Shown here: positions 18,742 through 27,635 of the stretch, one piece after another
How positions within the stretch are numbered: position 1 is the stretch's first letter
Layout: each line of letters starts with the position of its first letter
NCBI RefSeq assembly: GCF_004798705.1
Contig: NZ_CP039290.1
Span: 1,736,001-1,800,000, forward strand
Reading direction: 5' to 3'
Source of the DNA: Arthrobacter sp. PAMC25564
Lineage (GTDB): Bacteria > Actinomycetota > Actinomycetes > Actinomycetales > Micrococcaceae
DNA length: 64,000 bases
Position numbers and translations under genes: made by a program
The notes under the pieces: model-generated
The model's input: the letters and a program-made list of their open reading frames with translations, nothing else
Database searches by the model: none
What the model was told of the DNA's origin: nothing

Positions 18742-20073
18742 ATGACTTCCAGCCATCCTCGCAACGAGGAACTCTTCGACCGCGCCCGCCAGCTGATGCC
18801 CGGCGGCGTCAACTCGCCCGTCCGCGCCTTCGGCTCCGTCGGCGGGACCCCGCGCTTCATGGTGTCCGCCAAGGGCCCGTACCTGACCGACGCCGACGGC
18901 GCCGAGTACGTGGACCTCGTCTGCTCCTGGGGCCCGGCGCTGCTGGGACATGCCCACCCGGCGGTCCTCGCCGCCGTGCATGCCGCCGTCGACCGCGGGC
19001 TGTCTTTCGGCGCCTCGACGCCGGATGAGGCCAACCTCGCCGCGATCATCAAGGAGCGCGTCCCCGCCGCCGAGCGCGTCCGGATGGTGTCCACCGGCAC
19101 CGAGGCGACCATGACGGCTGTCCGGCTGGCCCGCGGCTTCACCGGCCGCGACCTCATCATCAAGTTCGCCGGCTGCTACCACGGCCACCTTGATGGGCTC
19201 CTCGCCGCCGCCGGTTCCGGCGTGGCCACCCTGGCGCTGCCCGGATCGGCCGGGGTCACCGCCGCCACGGCCGCGGAGACCCTCGTGCTGCCCTACAACG
19301 ACCTCGGCGCCGTCGAGGCCGCCTTCGCCAAGCACGGGCCCAACATCGCGGCCGTCATCACCGAGGCCGCCCCGGCGAACATGGGCGTGGTCACCCCGGC
19401 GGAAGGCTTCAACGCCGGGCTGTCCCGCATCACCCGCGAGCACGGCGCCCTGCTGATCCTGGACGAGGTCCTCACCGGCTTCCGGACCGGCTACTCGGGC
19501 TACTGGGGCCTCACCGGCGGCGCGGCCGACGCGGCCGTGCCCTGGACCCCGGACCTGTTGACCTTCGGCAAGGTCATCGGCGGCGGCATGCCGGCGGCGG
19601 CCCTCGCCGGACGCGCGGACGTCATGGACTACCTCGCCCCGCTGGGCCCGGTCTACCAGGCCGGCACCCTCTCCGGGAACCCGGTGGCCATGGCCGCCGG
19701 CGTTGCAACGCTGACGAACGCCACCCCGGAGGTCTACTCGTTCATCGACGCCCGCTCGCTGGAGCTCTCCTCCGCGCTGTCCTCGGCTCTCGACGCCGCC
19801 GGGGTGGACCACTCGATCCAGCGGGCCGGAAACCTGTTCTCGGTGGCGTTCGGCACCTCAGCCCGCGGCGTCCACAACTACGGCGACGCCCAGGGCCAGG
19901 AAGTCTTCCGCTACGCGCCGTTCTTCCACTCCATGCTGGACTCCGGCGTCTACCTGCCGCCGTCGGTCTTCGAGGCCTGGTTCCTGTCCGCCGCGCACGA
20001 CGACGCCGCGATGAACCGGATCTTCGACGCCCTGCCGGCAGCAGCGAAGGCGGCGGCCGCGGCGAAGGCCTGA
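18742..20073 (+). CDS. hemL: Glutamate-1-semialdehyde 2,1-aminomutase HemL
   Basis: PLP enzyme that makes 5-aminolevulinate from the HemA product. [23 protein letters not shown] starts the conserved region; the PLP lysine is K277 in [15 protein letters not shown], with [12 protein letters not shown] as the PLP-ring aspartate block and [15 protein letters not shown]. 443 aa. Last gene of the heme run and followed by a strong two-way hairpin. Confidence 0.96.
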   Translation: MTSSHPRNEELFDRARQLMPGGVNSPVRAFGSVGGTPRFMVSAKGPYLTDADGAEYVDLVCSWGPALLGHAHPAVLAAVHAAVDRGLSFGASTPDEANLAAIIKERVPAAERVRMVSTGTEATMTAVRLARGFTGRDLIIKFAGCYHGHLDGLLAAAGSGVATLALPGSAGVTAATAAETLVLPYNDLGAVEAAFAKHGPNIAAVITEAAPANMGVVTPAEGFNAGLSRITREHGALLILDEVLTGFRTGYSGYWGLTGGAADAAVPWTPDLLTFGKVIGGGMPAAALAGRADVMDYLAPLGPVYQAGTLSGNPVAMAAGVATLTNATPEVYSFIDARSLELSSALSSALDAAGVDHSIQRAGNLFSVAFGTSARGVHNYGDAQGQEVFRYAPFFHSMLDSGVYLPPSVFEAWFLSAAHDDAAMNRIFDALPAAAKAAAAAKA

Positions 20074-20100
20074 GCCGCCGTCGTTCATAAACACCAAGAG

Positions 20101-20148
20101 CTTAAACACCAAGGGCACCCGCCACGGCGGGTGCCCCAAGTGTTTAAG
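20101..20148. terminator. Two-way terminator between hemL and the ABC importer
   Basis: A nearly fully paired 48-nt element: CTTAAACAC pairs with GTGTTTAAG, and inside it GGGCACCCGCC pairs with GGCGGGTGCCC around AC, the two stems separated by CAA on each side. It lies between convergent genes ending at 20073 and 20158 and would fold in either transcript. Confidence 0.85.
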
Positions 20149-20157
20149 CAGGCCTCG

Positions 20158-20895
20158 CTAGAGGACGTCGGAGAGGAAGCTCTGCAGGCGCTCGGTCTGC
20201 GGGTCCAAGAACAGTTGGTCCGGGGGACCGGTCTCCACCACCACACCGGCGTCCATGAAGGTGACGGTGTCGGAGACGTTGCGGCTGAAGCCCATCTCGT
20301 GCGTGACGACCACCATCGTCATGCCGCCCTTGGCCAGGTCGGTCATCAGGGCCAGGACGCCCTTGACCAGCTCCGGGTCCAGCGCGGACGTGGCCTCGTC
20401 GAAGAACATGACCTCGGGTTTCATGGCCAGCGCCCGGGCGATTGCCACACGCTGCATCTGCCCGCCGGACAGGTTCGCCGGGCGGGCATCCGCCTTGTGC
20501 CGGAGCCCCACGAGATCCAGCTGCTCCAAGGCCTCGGAACGCGCCTGCTCCCTGGGCAGCTTGCGGATCTTGCGCAGCGCCAGCGCCACGTTCTCCACCA
20601 CCGTCTTGTGCGGGAAGAGGTTGAACTGCTGGAACACCATCCCGATCCGGCGGCGAAGCTCGTCCGGGTTGTCCTTGAGGACGGAGCGGCCATCGAGCAG
20701 GATGTCACCTTGGTCGGGTTCGATCAGCCGGTTCATGACCCGCAGCAGCGTGGACTTGCCGGATCCGGAAGGGCCGATCACGGAGGCCGTGGTGCCCTGC
20801 GGAACATGCAGGTCGATGCCGCGCAGCACATGGTTGGACCCGAAGGACAGGTGCAGGTTCTTGCCGGTCAGGGTGCCGGAGGAAAATTCAGCCAT
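20158..20895 (-). CDS. Amino acid ABC transporter, ATP-binding protein
   Basis: A 245-aa ATPase of the polar amino acid (GlnQ/HisP-like) group. Walker [11 protein letters not shown]-loop [12 protein letters not shown], signature [15 protein letters not shown], Walker [15 protein letters not shown], and switch histidine in [11 protein letters not shown] are all intact. It lies 3 nt after the permease gene and forms a three-gene operon with it and the binding protein. The transported amino acid is not identifiable. Confidence 0.95.
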   Translation of the reverse strand: MAEFSSGTLTGKNLHLSFGSNHVLRGIDLHVPQGTTASVIGPSGSGKSTLLRVMNRLIEPDQGDILLDGRSVLKDNPDELRRRIGMVFQQFNLFPHKTVVENVALALRKIRKLPREQARSEALEQLDLVGLRHKADARPANLSGGQMQRVAIARALAMKPEVMFFDEATSALDPELVKGVLALMTDLAKGGMTMVVVTHEMGFSRNVSDTVTFMDAGVVVETGPPDQLFLDPQTERLQSFLSDVL

Positions 20896-20898
20896 GGC

Positions 20899-21657
20899 TC
20901 AGGCACTCTTTCCGATGACGGCGGCAATCGCGTCGGGCTCTTTTTTGACCGCAGGCCCGGTGCGCATCCGGTTGTCGATGTAGTTCACCAGGTGGGTCAG
21001 CGGGATGGTCAGGACCAGGTACAGGATTCCTGCGGCAACGAGGGGGGACAGGTTGCCGGTGTTGGCGGCGGCATCGTTGCCGATGCGGAAGATCTCGCGC
21101 TGGCTGGCCAGCAGGCCGAGCATGTAGATCAGCGAGGAATCCTTGATCAGCGAGATCAGCTGGTTCACCAGGGCCGGCAGCACCCGCCGGATGCCCTGCG
21201 GAACCACCACCAGGGCCATCGATGAACCGTAGCTGAATCCCAGGGCACGGGACGCTTCGAGCTGCCCCTTATCCACGCTTTGAATGCCTGACCGGAAGAT
21301 TTCGCCGATGTACGCAGCGGCCATCAGGGTCAGGGCCAGAATACCCAGCGGGAACGGGTTGGTGCTCCCGGTGAAGTTCCGCACCAGCGGGCCCAGGCCG
21401 ATGCCGATCAGCAGGATGGTCAGGATGGCCGGCAGGCCACGGAAGATGTCCGTGTAGACGCGGGCGATCCACCGCGGCACGGCATGCCGGGAGATGCCCA
21501 TGACGGCCAGGACCATGCCCAGTATGCAACCGAGGATACCGGAGGTAACGGCGAGGGTGAGGGTGTTCGGCAGACCGACGGTGAGGAGGTTCGGAAGGAC
21601 CGCCCCCATCGCCTGCCAGTCAAAGAACGTCTTAAGGAGCTGCTCGAATGCGTCCAT
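20899..21657 (-). CDS. Amino acid ABC transporter, permease
   Basis: A 252-aa inner-membrane permease of the HisM/GlnP type. About five hydrophobic segments are visible, beginning LPNLLTVGLPNTLTLAVTSG. The ATPase-contacting EAA loop is LEASRALGFSYGSSMALVVV-PQG. 3-nt gaps to its neighbours on both sides indicate one transcript. Confidence 0.94.
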   Translation of the reverse strand: MDAFEQLLKTFFDWQAMGAVLPNLLTVGLPNTLTLAVTSGILGCILGMVLAVMGISRHAVPRWIARVYTDIFRGLPAILTILLIGIGLGPLVRNFTGSTNPFPLGILALTLMAAAYIGEIFRSGIQSVDKGQLEASRALGFSYGSSMALVVVPQGIRRVLPALVNQLISLIKDSSLIYMLGLLASQREIFRIGNDAAANTGNLSPLVAAGILYLVLTIPLTHLVNYIDNRMRTGPAVKKEPDAIAAVIGKSA

Positions 21658-21660
21658 GTA

Positions 21661-22596
21661 CTATCCCTTCGGGACGGCGACGGCCTTGGATCCGGGGGAC
21701 CAGGTGGCCGGCGTTTCGCGGTCCGGGTACCATTCCTTGGTCAGCTTGGACCAGGTGCCGTCGGCAATTACGGCGTCCAGCCCGGAGTTCAGCGCATCGA
21801 TCAGCGGCTGGTTCTGCGAGTTGACGGCGTAGGCGGTGAAGTTCTGCGTGTTCACCACGGACTCGGCGATGGCGGTGCCGTCGCCTTCCTTGACCTGGCC
21901 GGTGGCCTGCTGGGACGGGGCCACCCAGGCGTCAACCTGGCCGTTTTTGAGGTTGGCGTAGGCGGTGTTGTAGTCCGAGAAGCGTACGGGCTCGATCTGC
22001 AGGGTGTTCGTGACGTAGTCGTCCTGCACGGTGCCCTGGACGACGGCGATGCGGGTGTCCTTGGTCAGGTCCTTGAAGCCCTTGACGGCGGCGTCCTTCT
22101 TGGCGACGACGGCCATGTAGCCAAAGTCGTAGCCGTTGGTGAAGCCCACGGTCTTGCGGCGGGCATCGGTGGTGGAGATCGAGGAGGATCCGACGTCGTA
22201 GAGCTTGTTCTGCACCTGCGAGAGCAGGGAAGAGAATTCGGTGGACTTGAACTCCACCTTCAGGTCCAGCTTGTCCGCGATGGCGCGCAGCAGCTCATTG
22301 TCGTAGCCGGTGAACTTGCCGCTCTTGTCAATGTAGATGTTGGGCGGGGCATCGGAGAGTGTGCCCACCGTGATGGTGCCCGGAACGATCAGGTTCAGCT
22401 TGGACTTGTCGATCTTGTCCAGGGCCGTGACGTCCTTGGTGGTGTACTTGTCCAGCGAGGTCTGGTCGCTGCCCTTGAGGGCGTCGCTCGGGGACGCGGT
22501 CGATTGCGCGGTCCCGCCGCCGCATGCCGCCAGCGAGACGGCAACGGCAATCGCCACCGGAACAGTTGTCAGCCACTTCATGGCTTTGATTTTCAT
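21661..22596 (-). CDS. Amino acid ABC transporter, substrate-binding lipoprotein
   Basis: Family 3 solute-binding protein, 311 aa from the start at 22596 (MKIKAMKWLTTVPVAIAVAV). The lipobox SLAAC gives a lipid-anchored N-terminus. TTDARRKTVGFTNGYDFGYM holds the arginine that usually binds the substrate carboxylate, and FKDLTKDTRIAVVQGTVQDD is the second-lobe hinge region. An in-frame extension upstream has no signal-peptide logic and was rejected. First gene of the importer operon. Confidence 0.92.
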   Translation of the reverse strand: MKIKAMKWLTTVPVAIAVAVSLAACGGGTAQSTASPSDALKGSDQTSLDKYTTKDVTALDKIDKSKLNLIVPGTITVGTLSDAPPNIYIDKSGKFTGYDNELLRAIADKLDLKVEFKSTEFSSLLSQVQNKLYDVGSSSISTTDARRKTVGFTNGYDFGYMAVVAKKDAAVKGFKDLTKDTRIAVVQGTVQDDYVTNTLQIEPVRFSDYNTAYANLKNGQVDAWVAPSQQATGQVKEGDGTAIAESVVNTQNFTAYAVNSQNQPLIDALNSGLDAVIADGTWSKLTKEWYPDRETPATWSPGSKAVAVPKG

Positions 22597-22993
22597 CACG
22601 CAATCACTTTCATTGGGAATTGACTGGGTTCCTGGGAGCGGTGCGCTGCCCCCGGCTGCGGGCGTGGGCCCAGCCCTGAGCACAGCACGGCTGCCCGCCC
22701 CGCGAAACAATATTGTCTCACTTGCCTCCGACACGTGTGGAAACCGAAGAAGTCGACGGCCCGGCCGGTTGAGACCGAATTAACCGCAGCGGCAGGGGGT
22801 GCGGGGCAGTGACCTGGGGCCTGCCGGTCCGCTCCAGCGGAAGGAATGGCGCGTCGACTTAGGCTGCCTGGGTGGTCACATGGGTGTGACTTGTATCGCA
22901 AGTGCTGGTGTCCGGGACTGCAGACGTATATCTACGGAGCCAGGCGCCGCGGGAGGGCGTCGGGGGACGGTGCGTCCGGGCAATGCCTGCCGG
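22597..22993. other. 397-bp non-coding stretch upstream of the ABC importer
   Basis: No convincing gene here. It holds several dyads: ACAATATTGT (22707-22716) about 110 bp before the binding-protein start, GTCACA-TGGG-TGTGAC (22875-22890), and overlapping ACTTG-N5-CAAGT (22889-22903). These make it a plausible control region for the importer; none matches an operator I can name. Confidence 0.55.
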
Positions 22994-23704
22994 TCAGAAG
23001 CCGCCGCGGCTGGCGTCCTCGGGCGGCAGCACCGGCCAGTCGCCTTCGATCACGGCGGCAGGCTTGGTCTTACGCAGGTATGACTGGAAGTCGGCGGCCT
23101 GGGCGGCGGCCCATTCGATCTGGAGCTGGTGCAGGTGGCTGGCGGGCATCCGGAGCTTGGGGAACTTCCCGGCCATGGCATCGAGCATGCGGAGGGTGGC
23201 CAGCGCATCGGCGGCCGAGGTGTGGGCATTGTCCAGGCTGACGCCGTACTCTTCGCACAAGGCCGTGAGCGTGCGCTTGCCCTTGCGGTACCGGTCTACC
23301 TGCTTGTTCATGATGTATGGGTCCAGCACCGGAAAGCGGCTCAGCTGGGCGACGCCGTAGCGCGCCGATTCGGCGGCAAGGACGGTGAAGTCGTAGCTGG
23401 CGTTGAAGGCGATGACCGGCACGCCCGCGTCGAAAAGCTCCTGGAGGACGGCGGCCAGTTCCCGCGTCACCTCGGCTGCCGGGCGGCCTTCGCGGCGCGC
23501 CTGCTCGGTGGTGATGCCATGGATGTCGCTGGCCTCGGCAGGAATTTCGACGCCCGGATCGGCGAGCCACTCATGCTCCTTGATGACCCCGCCGTCGGAG
23601 TCCACAACGGTGACCGAGGCGGTGACGATCCTCGCGGCGCGGGAGTCCCGGCCGGTGGTTTCGAGGTCAAAGGCGGCGCGGGGGAGGGAGTTCCAGGTGC
23701 TCAT
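22994..23704 (-). CDS. DnaQ-like 3'-5' exonuclease
   Basis: A 236-aa DEDDh exonuclease. ExoI is AAFDLETTGRDS, the loop SDIHGITTEQAR follows, ExoII is VIAFNASYDFTVL, and ExoIII is NAHTSAADALAT with the histidine-aspartate pair. It resembles actinobacterial stand-alone pol III epsilon-like exonucleases, with a 60-residue C-terminal tail of no known fold. Its start is 131 bp from the divergent ATL gene, and hairpin copy C lies between them. Role: DNA or RNA 3' end trimming; the target is unknown. Confidence 0.9.
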   Translation of the reverse strand: MSTWNSLPRAAFDLETTGRDSRAARIVTASVTVVDSDGGVIKEHEWLADPGVEIPAEASDIHGITTEQARREGRPAAEVTRELAAVLQELFDAGVPVIAFNASYDFTVLAAESARYGVAQLSRFPVLDPYIMNKQVDRYRKGKRTLTALCEEYGVSLDNAHTSAADALATLRMLDAMAGKFPKLRMPASHLHQLQIEWAAAQAADFQSYLRKTKPAAVIEGDWPVLPPEDASRGGF

Positions 23705-23758
23705 GCCTCCACGCTACCTGCTGCCTGCGACAGTTCCTGCCCCCGCGCCCCCAACCCA

Positions 23759-23820
23759 GCACGGGGTCACTTACGGCCCATCCCCGCCGGCGGAATGGGC
23801 CGAAAGTGACCCCGCGTTGC
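23759..23820. repeat. Intergenic hairpin family, copy C
   Basis: GCACGGGGTCACTTACGGCC and GGCCGAAAGTGACCCCGCGT pair with one internal mismatch and a small bulge. The sequence is clearly related to the hairpins at 6076-6140 and 7258-7320 (shared GGGGTCA, ACGG, GGATGGGCCG/GAATGGGCCG, and TGACCCCGCGTTGC). Here it lies between divergent starts, where a terminator is not expected. Confidence 0.85.
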
Positions 23821-23835
23821 GGTTACGCTGGACCG

Positions 23836-24252
23836 ATGCGGACGGAGTATGTGGAAGCGGTGCTGGAGCTGGTGGCTTTGATCCCGGCGGGCACCGCGGT
23901 GGCCTACGGCGACGTCGCAGAACTCCTCGGTTCCGGCGGCCCGCGGCAGATCGGGTCCGTGATGAGCCACTACGGCAGCGCCGTCCCCTGGTGGCGGGTG
24001 CTGAAATCCAACGGGGAGGCGCCGCCCGGACATGAACGCGAGGCCCTGGCCCTGTACCTGAACGAAGGAACGCCGCTGCGCGGGAGTTACCTCGACTGCC
24101 TCCGCACCGGTGAGGGCCGCTGGCGGGTCGACCTGGCGGCGGCCCGCTGGGCACCCGCCGACGCCGACTTCGACCGGATTGACGCCATCGCCGGGCGGCT
24201 GGAGCGGGAGTTGCATAAATTGTCGGCCCCGGATGATGAAATGACTGTGTGA
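23836..24252 (+). CDS. Alkyltransferase-like protein (ATL, MGMT-like without the Cys)
   Basis: A 138-aa MGMT-fold protein: IPAGTAVAYGDVAELLGSGG-PRQIG and the segment VPWWRVLKSNG. In active alkyltransferases this reads PCHRV; here Trp replaces the acceptor cysteine, as in ATL proteins, which bind O6-alkylguanine and hand it to nucleotide excision repair. I chose ATG 23836, which lies beyond the hairpin. The stop overlaps the adnA start (GTGA), tying it to the repair operon. Mycobacteria carry a similar gene nearby. Confidence 0.92.
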   Translation: MRTEYVEAVLELVALIPAGTAVAYGDVAELLGSGGPRQIGSVMSHYGSAVPWWRVLKSNGEAPPGHEREALALYLNEGTPLRGSYLDCLRTGEGRWRVDLAAARWAPADADFDRIDAIAGRLERELHKLSAPDDEMTV

Positions 24253-27200
24253 CTACCCCCAGCCAGGCCCCCGCATTTAAGCTGCCTGCATTTGAGCTGC
24301 CGGATTCCCCGCTCCCCGCTCCCCGCGGATCCCGCACCGGGTCCTCCGTTGCGGGGCTCCGGCTGCTGCCGCCGCGGAAGCCGCACACGGTCGTTCCCGT
24401 GCTGTCCGCGGACCAGTTCGCCGCCGTCGACGTCCCGCACGGCTCGGGCCCCGTCCTGGTGCCCGGGGCGCCGGGCACCGGAAAATCCACGGTCCTGGTG
24501 GAGGCCGCGGTCCGCCGCGCACAACGGGACGGCCTGGACCCCGAACGGATGCTGATCCTGGCGCCGGGACGGCTCGCCGCCGATACCCTCCGGGACCGCT
24601 TTACCGCACGGCTGGACCGGAGCCTCAGTACGACGCCGGCCCGCACCTGGGCCTCGTACGCCTTCGATCTGATCCGGCGGGCCAAGGCCGAAGGCATCCT
24701 GCCGCTGCCGCGTCCGCCGAAGCTCCTCTCCGGGCCCGAACAGGACCTGATCATCAAGGAACTGCTCGAAGGGCACGCACCCGGCTTTGAGCTGCCCTGG
24801 CCGGGGGACCTCGGGGCGGCCCTGCAGACCCGCGGCTTCCGGCAGGAGGTGCGCCAGCTTTTTGACCGGATCATCGAATCCGGCCGGACCGCGGAGGATC
24901 TCGTCGCCCTGGCCCGGAGGTGCCACCGGCCCGACTGGGTCGCCGCGGCCGCACTGTATTCCGAATACCGGGACGTCCTGGACCTGCGTATGCCCGAGGC
25001 GTTCGACCCGGCCGGCATCATCACCGCCGCACGCCAGATCTTCCAGGATGCCCCGGACTTCCTGGCCGCCGAGCGGGACAGGCTGCAGCTGATCCTCGTG
25101 GACGACATCCAGGAAGCGAACCCTGCCGTGTTCGAGCTGCTCGCCGACATCGCCGCCGGGAAGGACGCCATCATCACCTCCTCACCGGACACCGTGGTCC
25201 AGGGCTTCCGTGGTGCCCGTCCGGACCTCGTCGCCGAGCTGCCCCGGCTGCTGGCACCCGCGGGCGGCACCGTGCTGCATCGTCCGCTCTGGTGCGCCCA
25301 CCGCCACACTCCTGCCGTGGCGGAGGCCTGGCTCTCGGTCGCGGGGCGCATCGCCCGCCGCGCCGGCGGCCAGTCCGCACGGCGGCTCGAGCAGCGTGGC
25401 CCTGACGGGGTTGCCGGGGCAGGCAGTGCCAGCGGCAGCGACGGCGCCGTCGAGGCGCATCTGCTGCCGTCCCCGGTCCATGAGTTGCGCTATGTGGCCC
25501 AGCGGATTCTCGAAGCCCACCTCAACGATGGCCGCGGGCTGGGCGACATCGCCGTGATCGTGCGCAACGGCGGCCAGCTCAGCCAGCTGCAACGCTACCT
25601 CGCCGGCCAGGGGATCCCGGTCCGGATTCCGGTCGCCGAATCCGCCGTCCGGGACGAGGTTGCCGTCCGGCCCCTGCTGGACGCCTACGCGGTGGTCCTT
25701 GACCCGTCCGTGCTGACCCCCGAGGCGGCCGTCGCGCTGCTCACCTCGCGGATCGGCGGTGCGACGTCGATCGAGCTGCGGCGGCTCCGCCAGTCCCTGC
25801 GGCGGGAAGAGATCCTGGGTGGCGGCGGCCGCACCAGTGATGTGCTCCTGGTCGAGGCCCTGCTGGAGCCGGGGGCCCTCGCCACCCTCGGCATCGAGGG
25901 GCACTCCGCACGCCGGATCGCCCGGATGATCCAGGCCGGCCGGGACGCCGCCCAGGCGCCCGGCGGCAACGCCGAAACGGTGCTGTGGGCGCTCTGGAAC
26001 TCCACCGGACTCGCCGCCCGCTGGACCGACGCCGCCATGGCCGGGGGATCGGCGGGGGCCCGCGCCGACCGCGACCTCGACGCGATGATGGCGCTGTTCC
26101 ACACCGCGGAACGCTACGTGGACCAGCTGCCGGGCTCCGGCCCGGAACAGTTCCTCGAGTACCTGCTCAACCAGGAACTCCCGATGGATACCCTCGCCGC
26201 GCGGGCCCAGTTGGAGGACGCGGTGGAGCTCATGACACCGGCCAGCGCGGCCGGCCGGGAATGGCCCGTCGTGATCGTTCCGGGGCTGCAGGAGGGTGTC
26301 TGGCCCAATACCAGGCTCCGCGGCGAGCTGCTGGGCAGCACCTTGTTTGCCGACGCCGTCGAGCACGGGGTGGACTACGCCCTGCAGCTGGATCCGCTCA
26401 GCCGGCTGCGGGAAATCCGCTATGACGAGCTGCGCAGCTTCTCCACCGCGGTCTCCCGGGCCCGGGAGGTCCTGATCTGCACGGCCGTCTCCTCGGAGGA
26501 CGAACAGCCGTCCTCCTTCCTTGACTATGTGGCACCGCTGCGCCCGGACCAGGAACGCCGCGGCTTCACCCCGGTGGAGCGGCCGCTGACCCTGCGCGCC
26601 CTCGTGGCCGAACTTCGCCAGTACGCCCAGCTCGACGGCGGCAGCGCGGAGGCCGCGGAAGCCGCCGCACTGCTCGGCGCGCTCGCCGCAGCCGAACCGC
26701 CGGTTCCCGGGGCGCACCCCCGGAGCTGGTGGGGCCTGGCGCCGCTGTCCTCCGAAGAGTCCGTGGTCCCGCCCGGCGGCACCGTGTACGTCTCACCCTC
26801 CAAGGTGGAGACGGTCCAGAAATCCCCCCTCGACTGGTTCGTCCAGGCCGCGGGCGGCGAGGCTGCCACCGATTTCGCCCGCAGCCTGGGAACCCTGGTC
26901 CACGCCATCGCCCAGGACCTCCCGGATGCCTCGGGCAGCGAATACCTCGCCGAACTCACCCGGCGCTGGCCGGCGCTCGGGATGAAGGACAACTGGGAAG
27001 GGAAACTGGATTTCCAGCGGGCCGAATCCATGGTCCGGAAACTCGCGCAGTACGTGCTGATCATGCGCAGCGAGGGCCGCAGCCTGCTCGGCGTCGAACA
27101 GGACTTCGAGGTGAAGCTGGCGGACGTTGCCGCGGATCCCGGCGGGGTCCCTGGTCCCGGCGTCGGGCAGGAACCCGGTGACGGACCCTGGCCTGCCCGG

Positions 27201-27635
27201 CCCGCCGTCCTGCGCGGTCAGGTTGACCGGCTGGAGATCGACGCCGAGGGCCGGCTCGTGGTCGTGGACCTCAAGACAGGCAAGCGGCAGCCCGGAAAGG
27301 CCGAGCTCGAACGCCACCCGCAACTGGGCGCCTACCAGGCGGCCGTGCTGGCCGGAGGCTTCGCCGGCCCCGACGACGGCCCGGCGCCGCTGCCGGGCGG
27401 CGCCGTCCTGGCCCAGCTCGGCACGACCACCAAGAGCCCGGGCGTCCAGGCCCAGAAAGCGCTGGACCCGGACGGGAACTGGGCGCTGGAGATGGTGAAC
27501 GATGCCGCCCGGGTGATGTCCGGGAGCACCTTCGAAGCCCGCCACGATCCCGCCAAGGGCGGCCACGGCGGCCACGGCTGCCGGCTTCCCGAGGTTTGTC
27601 CGCTGTGCGCACGAGGAAAGCAGGTTACCGAATGA
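24249..27635 (+). CDS. adnA: AdnA-like helicase-nuclease subunit
   Basis: A 1128-aa UvrD-like protein with a C-terminal RecB-type nuclease, the partner of AdnB in double-strand-break end resection. Walker A PGAPGTGKST lies near residue 75; motif II is LILVDDIQEANPAV and not the usual DEFQD or DEYQD. Late motifs are weak (AAGREWPVVIVPGLQEG, TAVSRAREVLI). The nuclease region has GTLVHAIAQD, LRGQVDRLEID and VVVDLKTGK, with intact acidic and lysine residues. The C-terminus holds three cysteines (CRLPEVCPLC). GTG start. The N-terminus has a PAFKL-PAFEL repeat. Confidence 0.9.
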   Translation: MTTPSQAPAFKLPAFELPDSPLPAPRGSRTGSSVAGLRLLPPRKPHTVVPVLSADQFAAVDVPHGSGPVLVPGAPGTGKSTVLVEAAVRRAQRDGLDPERMLILAPGRLAADTLRDRFTARLDRSLSTTPARTWASYAFDLIRRAKAEGILPLPRPPKLLSGPEQDLIIKELLEGHAPGFELPWPGDLGAALQTRGFRQEVRQLFDRIIESGRTAEDLVALARRCHRPDWVAAAALYSEYRDVLDLRMPEAFDPAGIITAARQIFQDAPDFLAAERDRLQLILVDDIQEANPAVFELLADIAAGKDAIITSSPDTVVQGFRGARPDLVAELPRLLAPAGGTVLHRPLWCAHRHTPAVAEAWLSVAGRIARRAGGQSARRLEQRGPDGVAGAGSASGSDGAVEAHLLPSPVHELRYVAQRILEAHLNDGRGLGDIAVIVRNGGQLSQLQRYLAGQGIPVRIPVAESAVRDEVAVRPLLDAYAVVLDPSVLTPEAAVALLTSRIGGATSIELRRLRQSLRREEILGGGGRTSDVLLVEALLEPGALATLGIEGHSARRIARMIQAGRDAAQAPGGNAETVLWALWNSTGLAARWTDAAMAGGSAGARADRDLDAMMALFHTAERYVDQLPGSGPEQFLEYLLNQELPMDTLAARAQLEDAVELMTPASAAGREWPVVIVPGLQEGVWPNTRLRGELLGSTLFADAVEHGVDYALQLDPLSRLREIRYDELRSFSTAVSRAREVLICTAVSSEDEQPSSFLDYVAPLRPDQERRGFTPVERPLTLRALVAELRQYAQLDGGSAEAAEAAALLGALAAAEPPVPGAHPRSWWGLAPLSSEESVVPPGGTVYVSPSKVETVQKSPLDWFVQAAGGEAATDFARSLGTLVHAIAQDLPDASGSEYLAELTRRWPALGMKDNWEGKLDFQRAESMVRKLAQYVLIMRSEGRSLLGVEQDFEVKLADVAADPGGVPGPGVGQEPGDGPWPARPAVLRGQVDRLEIDAEGRLVVVDLKTGKRQPGKAELERHPQLGAYQAAVLAGGFAGPDDGPAPLPGGAVLAQLGTTTKSPGVQAQKALDPDGNWALEMVNDAARVMSGSTFEARHDPAKGGHGGHGCRLPEVCPLCARGKQVTE
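24270..24299 (+). repeat. 15-bp x2 in-frame repeat, adnA N-terminus
   Basis: CCCGCATTTAAGCTG and CCTGCATTTGAGCTG encode PAFKL-PAFEL, followed by the more diverged PDSPL. Same pentapeptide spacing as the repeats in hemE and hemD. Confidence 0.85.

Noticed and set aside
22799..23083. Possible small plus-strand genes upstream of the exonuclease
   Set aside because: No ribosome site, no family resemblance, and they run into the antisense of the DnaQ-like gene.
23836..24252. Functional O6-alkylguanine transferase (Ogt)
   Set aside because: The acceptor cysteine is replaced by Trp in PWWRV, so transferase activity is not expected.
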